DNA of 8,427 nt from contig CALCML010000249.1 of assembly GCA_937967765.1 (NCBI GenBank), positions 1 to 8,427 on the forward strand, in the 5' to 3' direction. The stretch's first letter is position 1. Every line of letters begins with the position of its first letter. Below are positions 1 to 4,584 of the stretch, piece by piece. The position numbers and the translations under genes were made by a program. Below the pieces are notes generated by a model that worked only from the letters and a program-made list of their open reading frames with translations, was not told where the DNA came from and searched no databases. This stretch comes from an uncultured Carnobacterium sp. GTDB lineage: Bacteria > Bacillota > Bacilli > Lactobacillales > Aerococcaceae.

Positions 1-17
1 AAGCACTCCTTTCAAAC

Positions 18-56
18 AAAAATCAGAAGAAGAGAAATCTTCTTCTGATTTTTTTT
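18..56 (+). terminator. Strong intrinsic terminator upstream of comFA
   Basis: The arms 21-33 and 38-50 are perfectly complementary and close on a GAAA tetraloop (34-37). Three A-T pairs (18-20 with 51-53) can extend the stem, and a run of eight T (49-56) follows. It most likely ends a plus-strand gene lying left of the window. The minus strand also shows a T run after the hairpin, so it could act in both directions. It leaves only about 26 bases before the comFA start. Confidence 0.85.
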
Positions 57-82
57 GCGTAGTTAGGGGTGAGGTGAGTGGG

Positions 83-1441
83 ATGGAAGGAGCTGTTGGA
101 CGTATTCAAGCTGTCTATCAATCGATGTTAAAAGAGAATGAAGTTTCTACTAATGCTGTGCTAGATGTTGGGATTACCGTGAAGAACGGGAAGAAAGAGT
201 GCCATTTTTGTGGAAATACGGATCCGTTGGAATTTGCCAAAGGACCTTGCCTGAATTGCGCGGGCGGTGAATGTTGGTATTGCTTGAAGTGTATTGGGAT
301 GGGAAAGGTAAAGGCATGTAGTGTGGTGATTGCGACTCCTGAAGAAGAGCAGCCTTTTCCAAAAAGAACAGAAGCATTAGCGCACTATAAACATCCCCTG
401 AGTACCAAACAGGAGCAGCTCTCTTTGGAGTGCCTGGATGTTGTAAAGGAAACAGGATTTCGTGAGCACCTACTTTGGGCCGTGACAGGTTCTGGGAAAA
501 CGGAGATGATTTTTGCGAGCATCGAATGGATGTTGCAACAAGGAAAGAGAGTCGCCATTGCCGCACCAAGAATTGATGTATGTGTGGAGTTGGCGCCCCG
601 TTTGAAGGAAGCTTTTCCGACAGTCGAGCAAAACGTACTTCATTCACAATCCGAAGAGGGCTACAAGCGAGTGCCACTGACGATTGCGACGACGCACCAG
701 ATGCTCAGGTTCTACCGCGCATTCGATCTGGTCGTGATTGATGAGACGGACTCATTCCCATATCGGGATAATGAGTTATTGATTCGCGCAGTTCATCGTG
801 CGGTGAAAGAAGATGGTTGCCTGCTGTATTTAACGGCGACACCATCTCAGACATTAGAGAAAAGAATCAAACGAAAAGAGCTTTCTGTATCCTTGCTACC
901 AGAGCGATATCATAAGAAACCACTAATAGTGCCAACGATGAGTTATATTGGAGACTTAGACAAAAAATTGAAAAAGAAGAAAGTGCCAAAACCTGTGCAA
1001 CGGTTTATAGAGGAACATGTTAGAGTAGGGAAACGATTTTTGCTATTTGTACCACGAATTACACTTCTTGATCCGATAGAAGCAGCACTTAGACGACAGT
1101 GTCCAAATGCGAAATTCGAGACAGTTAGTTCTAAAGAAGTGTATCGGCAAGAAAGAATCGCGAAGATGAGAGCAGGAGAACTTGATTTTCTCGTAACAAC
1201 GACGATTCTAGAACGGGGAGTCACTTTCCCAGGAGTCGATGTTTGTGTCGTCAATGCGCACGAAGAGGAATTTTCAAGAGAAGTACTCGTGCAGATTGCA
1301 GGACGCGTTGGCCGGACCGCAGAATGCCCAACAGGAGAAGTCGTGTATTTTCATAATGGAAAAACAAAAGCGATGGTTCAGGCGGTAAGGGAAATCGAAG
1401 ACTTAAATCGACAAGCGTTTCTTGGGAGGGAAGGTAAATGA
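83..1441 (+). CDS. comFA: ComFA, DNA-uptake ATPase/helicase-like competence protein
   Basis: ComFA is a cytosolic, membrane-associated DEAD-box-like ATPase that helps drive transforming single-stranded DNA through the ComEC channel. The 452-aa protein starts with a cysteine-rich zinc-finger region (C40, C43, C56, C59, C64, C67, C70, C79). It then shows Walker A TGSGKTE (around 135-141), motif II DETD (220-223), motif III YLTATPS (249-255), TTTILERGVTFPG, and motif VI QIAGRVGR (404-411). This order and length match the family. I chose ATG 83 because GAGGTGA (71-77) is an ideal ribosome binding site for it; the in-frame GTG at 74 overlaps that site and is unlikely. It overlaps comFC by ATGA, so the two are translationally coupled. 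No sigma-A promoter is visible between the preceding terminator and the start. Motif II reads DETD where B. subtilis has DEVD, as I recall it. Confidence 0.95.
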   Translation: MEGAVGRIQAVYQSMLKENEVSTNAVLDVGITVKNGKKECHFCGNTDPLEFAKGPCLNCAGGECWYCLKCIGMGKVKACSVVIATPEEEQPFPKRTEALAHYKHPLSTKQEQLSLECLDVVKETGFREHLLWAVTGSGKTEMIFASIEWMLQQGKRVAIAAPRIDVCVELAPRLKEAFPTVEQNVLHSQSEEGYKRVPLTIATTHQMLRFYRAFDLVVIDETDSFPYRDNELLIRAVHRAVKEDGCLLYLTATPSQTLEKRIKRKELSVSLLPERYHKKPLIVPTMSYIGDLDKKLKKKKVPKPVQRFIEEHVRVGKRFLLFVPRITLLDPIEAALRRQCPNAKFETVSSKEVYRQERIAKMRAGELDFLVTTTILERGVTFPGVDVCVVNAHEEEFSREVLVQIAGRVGRTAECPTGEVVYFHNGKTKAMVQAVREIEDLNRQAFLGREGK

Positions 1442-2118
1442 AATGTTTATGGTGCGGGGAAGAAGTTGAACGAGCTCAGCCAATCCTCTCGTTTTTACTA
1501 GGAGCAAACAGAAAGTGCATCTGCGTCAATTGTGAGCATCCGTTTATGGAATTAAAACAGCATCCAACTTGCCTAGAGTGTGGACGGTTGATGACAAGAG
1601 TAGAAGTTTGCCCGGATTGTCAAAAATGGCATCAAGTAAAAGAAGCAGTGCTTTTAAAGAATACGGCCTTATATGCTTATGACGAGTCGGGGAGAAAGTT
1701 TATGGAGCTTTTTAAATTTGTAGGAGATACAAGAGTGATGACGTTGGTGATAAAGGAATTAAGACAAGAGTTGCTTAAGTATCAAAAGAGGGGCTTCGTT
1801 CTTTGTCCATTACCGTCATCCAGCACGAGTTTAAGAAAGAGAGAATTCGAGACGATTCCAACTTTACTGGAACAGTGCCGAGTACCGACCGCTTCGCTGT
1901 TAGAACATATTGGAAGTGGGAAGAAGCAATCCGAGAAGACAAGGCAGGAGCGTCTGCAGTTGAAGCAACCTTTTAAAGTGAAAGAAAATGTTGTGGTTCC
2001 AAAAAAGGTCTTGTTAGTGGATGATGTTTATACAACTGGCGCAACTCTACACCTTGCCGCAAAAGCATTAACGGAAATGGGAGTTGAAGAATTGGAGTCT
2101 CTGACATTATTTAGATAA
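1438..2118 (+). CDS. comFC: ComFC, phosphoribosyltransferase-fold competence protein
   Basis: ComFC (ComF family, GntX-like) is needed for natural transformation and works with ComFA on the cytosolic side during uptake of single-stranded DNA. The 226-aa protein has two N-terminal zinc ribbons: CxxC pairs at C3/C6 with C29/C32, and C45/C48 with C58/C61. The C-terminal half is a type I phosphoribosyltransferase fold carrying the PRPP-binding signature VLLVDDVYTTGAT (191-203). Length is normal for the family. The start ATG overlaps the comFA stop (ATGA), and GGAGG (1425-1429) lies 8 bases upstream inside comFA, so expression follows comFA. No comFB lies between them, as is usual in lactic acid bacteria. 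No strong plus-strand terminator follows; the gene converges on gldA. Confidence 0.94.
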   Translation: MKCLWCGEEVERAQPILSFLLGANRKCICVNCEHPFMELKQHPTCLECGRLMTRVEVCPDCQKWHQVKEAVLLKNTALYAYDESGRKFMELFKFVGDTRVMTLVIKELRQELLKYQKRGFVLCPLPSSSTSLRKREFETIPTLLEQCRVPTASLLEHIGSGKKQSEKTRQERLQLKQPFKVKENVVVPKKVLLVDDVYTTGATLHLAAKALTEMGVEELESLTLFR

Positions 2119-2123
2119 AAAGT

Positions 2124-2155
2124 GTATCATGCTTGATACGTATCATGCATGATAC
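2124..2155. repeat. Tandem pair of 16-bp palindromes after comFC
   Basis: Two 16-mers abut: GTATCATGCTTGATAC (2124-2139) and GTATCATGCATGATAC (2140-2155). They differ at one base. The second is a perfect palindrome and the first nearly so. The two copies can also pair with each other as one long hairpin. On the minus strand a T-rich stretch (ACTTTTTATC) follows, so it could act as a back-up terminator for gldA. It could equally be an operator or a protein-binding site. Only the repeat structure itself is seen. Confidence 0.8.
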
Positions 2156-2166
2156 AAAACCAATTG

Positions 2167-2203
2167 ATAAAAATAGACCAAGCAGAAATCTACTTGGGCT
2201 ATT
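2167..2203 (-). terminator. Terminator of gldA, possibly bidirectional
   Basis: Arms 2172-2185 and 2190-2203 pair over 14 positions with two mismatches and an AAAT loop. On the minus strand the stem runs straight into TATTTTTATC, a usable U tail, 20 bases past the gldA stop. On the plus strand only a delayed TTTT (2211-2214) follows, so it is a weaker terminator for comFC. Confidence 0.7.
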
Positions 2204-2222
2204 TGAGTGGTTTTAGTTATTT

Positions 2223-3317
2223 TTAAAATCTTGTAGTGACATATTGGTCAAGAGCGAGTAGGGCATTTGCCACATCTTCGGCAGTATAGTCAACAACCAT
2301 TTGATGGATGGTTTCGCCTTCTTGTGTCGCAAGGGCTCCAATCTTGAGTAAGTCTTCATAAGGCACAGAATCCAATTTTACTTCTTTCAGCGTTGTTGGT
2401 AATCCAAGTGCTTTATAGAAAGTAATGTATTTATCGAGTTCTTCTTTTGGACGATTTTCTAATAACAGTTGTGTTAATGTACCATAAGCTACTTTTTCAC
2501 CATGAGTTAAAGTGTGGATGTCACCATGAATCGCTGTGAATCCGTTATGGATGGCATGCGCTGCTGCTAATCCAGCTGATTCAAAACCGATACCGCTGAG
2601 GAGGGTGTTTGCTTCTACCACAGCTTCTAAAGCAGGAGTAACTACTTTGGCGTTTGCTGCGGCTACGGCTTGTAGACCATTTTCGAATAAAGTACTTTCG
2701 CAGACACGAGCGATGGCTTCTGCGGCAATCGTTGGCACTTGACCGACCATTGTGCCGCCTTGTGCTTCGATGACTGCACGAGCCTCCACCCAAGTAGCAA
2801 GAGCATCGGCAATTCCTGAGATTAATAAACGAACAGGAGCATTGGCAATGACTTTTGTATCGACTAATACTAATTCTGGGTTTTTCTTGTAGAAACGATA
2901 GCGTTCAAACACGCCTTCTGCTGAATAAATTACAGAGAGGGCAGAAGTTGGGGCGTCAGTTGAAGCAATCGTTGGTAAAATCGCTACCGGACAATTAGAA
3001 TCATCTGCAATAGCTTTGGCTGTATCAATCGATTTACCACCACCTAAGCCGATGACTACGTTTAGTTGATGTTCCTTCACGACTTCAGCAACGCGGCGAA
3101 CTTCGTCGTTGGTTGCTTCACCATGGAAGATTTCACGATGGACAGACGCGCCAGCTTTCACGAGGTTTTCTTCTAGTTCTTTACCGACTAAATCATAAAC
3201 GATAGGGTCGCAAAGAAGGAGAAGACGATCTCCAAGGGCCAAAACGTGAGAAAGACCAGTTTTAAGAACATCTTTTCCTTGAACATAACGAGACGGACTA
3301 GCAAATACTTTTTCCAT
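2223..3317 (-). CDS. gldA: Glycerol dehydrogenase (NAD+, zinc-dependent)
   Basis: Iron/zinc polyol dehydrogenase that oxidises glycerol to dihydroxyacetone with NAD+, the first step of oxidative glycerol use ahead of dihydroxyacetone kinase; the reverse reaction can recycle NADH. The 364-aa protein has a Rossmann-like N-terminal half with GLGGGKSIDTAKA (90-102), the nucleotide-binding glycine stretch. STDAPTSALSV (119-129) carries the conserved Asp121. The metal ligands are at D171, H254 and H272, spaced as in Bacillus GlyDH. Start choice: AAAGGAG (3326-3332, minus strand) is 8 bases from ATG 3317 but only 2 from the in-frame ATG at 3323, so 3317 is preferred. It is monocistronic, convergent with comFC and divergent from hpf. 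A promoter with an embedded cre site suggests catabolite repression. No dihydroxyacetone kinase genes are in view. A related 2-hydroxy alcohol substrate is possible, but the fit to GldA is close. Confidence 0.93.
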   Translation of the reverse strand: MEKVFASPSRYVQGKDVLKTGLSHVLALGDRLLLLCDPIVYDLVGKELEENLVKAGASVHREIFHGEATNDEVRRVAEVVKEHQLNVVIGLGGGKSIDTAKAIADDSNCPVAILPTIASTDAPTSALSVIYSAEGVFERYRFYKKNPELVLVDTKVIANAPVRLLISGIADALATWVEARAVIEAQGGTMVGQVPTIAAEAIARVCESTLFENGLQAVAAANAKVVTPALEAVVEANTLLSGIGFESAGLAAAHAIHNGFTAIHGDIHTLTHGEKVAYGTLTQLLLENRPKEELDKYITFYKALGLPTTLKEVKLDSVPYEDLLKIGALATQEGETIHQMVVDYTAEDVANALLALDQYVTTRF

Positions 3318-3351
3318 AATCATAACTCCTTTATAATTTGTTTACTATTTC

Positions 3352-3380
3352 ACTATATCGTTGAAAACGATTTCTGTCAA
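3352..3380 (-). promoter_or_regulatory. Sigma-A promoter of gldA
   Basis: On the minus strand a perfect -35 TTGACA (3375-3380) and a -10 TATAGT (3352-3357) are separated by exactly 17 bases. The predicted transcript starts near 3345, giving a leader of about 28 bases that carries the ribosome binding site at 3326-3332. Confidence 0.85.
3362..3375. promoter_or_regulatory. CcpA cre-like operator in gldA promoter
   Basis: TGAAAACGATTTCT (plus strand) matches the Bacillus-type cre consensus TGWNANCGNTNWCA at 13 of 14 positions. It fills most of the spacer between the gldA -35 and -10 boxes, where bound CcpA would exclude RNA polymerase. Catabolite repression of a glycerol-oxidising enzyme fits known physiology. 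The match is seen; binding is inferred. Confidence 0.7.
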
Positions 3381-3561
3381 TGGAGATTCTGTGTTGTTTT
3401 AACTAGTAATCTGAGATTTCTTAGAATAGGGAAGAACATTACTGGGGATGAGGAGATTTTTGGGATAAACGATTCTTGTTGGGAATGATTCTAATCTTCA
3501 ATGCTGTATGATTTTTCATCTCATGAAAACAAAATATCGCCAAAGAAAAGTCCTCAAAAAT

Positions 3562-3608
3562 ACCGTTTTTCCTTAACAATTCTTAATGAAAGAATTCTTG
3601 AAAACGGT
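3562..3608. repeat. Nested inverted repeats upstream of the hpf promoter
   Basis: Outer arms ACCGTTTT (3562-3569) and AAAACGGT (3601-3608) enclose inner arms AATTCTT (3578-3584) and AAGAATT (3590-3596). All four pairings are perfect. The outer right arm ends at the first base of the hpf -35 box. This may be an operator. The rest of 3381-3607 has no gene; it also holds a 7-bp dyad TTTTCAT/ATGAAAA (3513-3529). Confidence 0.55.
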
Positions 3609-3636
3609 TGTAAAAGCCCTGTACATGCTTTATAAT
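3608..3636 (+). promoter_or_regulatory. Sigma-A promoter of hpf
   Basis: -35 TTGTAA (3608-3613) and perfect -10 TATAAT (3631-3636) with a 17-base spacer. Transcription should start near 3643, leaving an 84-base leader before hpf. A weaker cre-like match (12/14), TGAAAACGGTTGTA at 3599-3612, overlaps the -35 box. Confidence 0.8.
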
Positions 3637-3663
3637 AAAACTATAGAAATCAAACGAAGCAAT

Positions 3664-3711
3664 TCCTAAGAGTGGTCCTTAGGATATTTCTTCAAATCTG
3701 GTTTTCCAGAT
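3664..3711 (+). promoter_or_regulatory. Two hairpins in the hpf leader
   Basis: The first hairpin is TCCTAAG (3664-3670) with CTTAGGA (3678-3684), a perfect 7-bp stem with a 7-base loop. The second is ATCTGG (3696-3701) with CCAGAT (3706-3711), a perfect 6-bp stem with a TTTT loop. The second ends just before the Shine-Dalgarno sequence AAAGGGGAG (3713-3721). They could stabilise the mRNA or tune translation. No known riboswitch class is recognised. Confidence 0.5.
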
Positions 3712-3727
3712 GAAAGGGGAGAGTATT

Positions 3728-4270
3728 ATGTTTAAATATAATATCCGTGGAGAAAATATTGAGGTCACAGAAGCGATTCGTCAATACGCAGAAAAGAAAA
3801 TTAGCAAATTAGAAAAATACTTTACTGACGTTGCTAATGCGACTGTATATGTCAACTTGAAAGTCTACACTGAAAAGACTGCAAAAGTTGAAGTTACGAT
3901 CCCACTTCCTTATTTAGTTCTACGTGCCGAGGAAACTTCAATTGATTTATATGGAAGTATTGACTTGGTAGTCGATAAACTTGAAAGACAAGTTCGTAAA
4001 CATAAAACAAAAATCAATCGTAAATCTCGCGAAAAAGGATTCGATGTTGTGTTACCACCACTTCCAGAAGTGCCTGAAGAGGAGGAAACAGGATTAGAAA
4101 TCGTTCGTACAAAACGAATTGATTTGAAACCAATGGATAGCGAAGAAGCTGTTCTTCAAATGAACATGTTAGGACATAACTTCTTTATCTACCAAGATGC
4201 TGAAACGAACGAAACAAACATTGTTTATCGTCGTAAAGATGGAAAATATGGTTTGATTGAAACAAATTAA
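3728..4270 (+). CDS. hpf: Long-form ribosome hibernation promoting factor HPF
   Basis: HPF (YvyD/YfiA family) binds the 30S decoding region of idle ribosomes and, in its long form, joins two 70S particles into inactive 100S dimers in stationary phase or stress. The 180-aa protein has the S30AE/RaiA fold from residue 1 to about 105 (MFKYNIRGENIEVTEAIRQY start). An acidic, proline-containing linker follows (about 106-123), then the C-terminal dimerisation domain (124-180) with KPMDSEEAVLQMNMLGHNFF and YRRKDGKYGLIE. Length is standard for the long form. I chose ATG 3728 over the in-frame ATG 3710 because the family begins MFKYNIRG and GGGGAG (3716-3721) lies 6 bases upstream. The gene has its own promoter and terminator and ends in tandem stops (TAATAA). 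Its position before secA matches B. subtilis. Confidence 0.96.
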   Translation: MFKYNIRGENIEVTEAIRQYAEKKISKLEKYFTDVANATVYVNLKVYTEKTAKVEVTIPLPYLVLRAEETSIDLYGSIDLVVDKLERQVRKHKTKINRKSREKGFDVVLPPLPEVPEEEETGLEIVRTKRIDLKPMDSEEAVLQMNMLGHNFFIYQDAETNETNIVYRRKDGKYGLIETN

Positions 4271-4280
4271 TAAAATTTTA

Positions 4281-4306
4281 GGTGGCTTGAAAAAGCCACC
4301 TTTTTT
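4281..4306 (+). terminator. Terminator of hpf
   Basis: Perfect 8-bp stem GGTGGCTT (4281-4288) with AAGCCACC (4293-4300), GAAA tetraloop and six T (4301-4306). It starts 10 bases past the hpf stop. Confidence 0.93.
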
Positions 4307-4420
4307 GTTGTGAACAGAAAGGGTACTGATTTTAGCGACAGAAACCGGAGTTAAAGCATTACTAACTTTCAGTTTGGATAGGAAATTGGTTTTCTTTGAC
4401 GTAAAATTGTAAAAAAATCG

Positions 4421-4448
4421 GGTGACTTTGAAAAAAGTCGCCTTTTTT
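4421..4448 (+). terminator. Second terminator between hpf and secA
   Basis: Nine-base-pair stem GGTGACTTT (4421-4429) with AAAGTCGCC (4434-4442), one G-T wobble, GAAA loop and six T (4443-4448). It closely resembles the hpf terminator 114 bases upstream. The DNA between (4307-4420) has no open reading frame of note and no clear promoter. Confidence 0.88.
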
Positions 4449-4473
4449 GCTTTCTTAATTAGCTAAACAATGG

Positions 4474-4479
4474 TAAAAT
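4474..4479 (+). promoter_or_regulatory. Probable extended -10 promoter of secA
   Basis: TGGTAAAAT (4471-4479) is an extended -10 (TGn plus TAAAAT). The position 17 bases upstream holds only a poor -35 (TTTCTT, 4451-4456), which an extended -10 can tolerate. Transcription would start near 4486, just past the second terminator, giving a leader of about 100 bases. Confidence 0.55.
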
Positions 4480-4490
4480 GAATAAGATGC

Positions 4491-4563
4491 AATAGGTGTA
4501 GCCACCTATTTGTAGTACTTTTATGAGATTTAAAATGTTCACCGATTTAAAAATAGTGGTGAA
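4491..4563 (+). promoter_or_regulatory. Hairpins in the secA leader
   Basis: AATAGGTG (4491-4498) pairs perfectly with CACCTATT (4503-4510) around a TAGC loop. No T run follows, so it is not a terminator; it would sit at the extreme 5' end of the mRNA. A second 6-bp pairing, TTCACC (4538-4543) with GGTGAA (4558-4563), ends a few bases before the ribosome binding site AAGGAG (4571-4576). Confidence 0.5.
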
Positions 4564-4584
4564 AATAAAAAAGGAGTTAATTAA

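Noticed and set aside
174..1254. Minus-strand open frames inside comFA (167 and 103 codons)
   Set aside because: They lie opposite a clear ComFA reading frame, lack ribosome binding sites and have low-complexity, non-family translations.
2536..2793. Short open frames within gldA on both strands
   Set aside because: Shadows of the GldA frame; compositions are Ala- or Arg/Ser-rich artefacts.
3246..3488. 80-codon plus-strand frame over the gldA 5' end and promoter
   Set aside because: Overlaps the gldA start, promoter and cre antisense, and has no ribosome binding site or recognisable protein features.
3455..3495. Imperfect direct repeat around TTGGGA...GATTCT
   Set aside because: Short, degenerate and in A+T-rich DNA; not distinguishable from chance.
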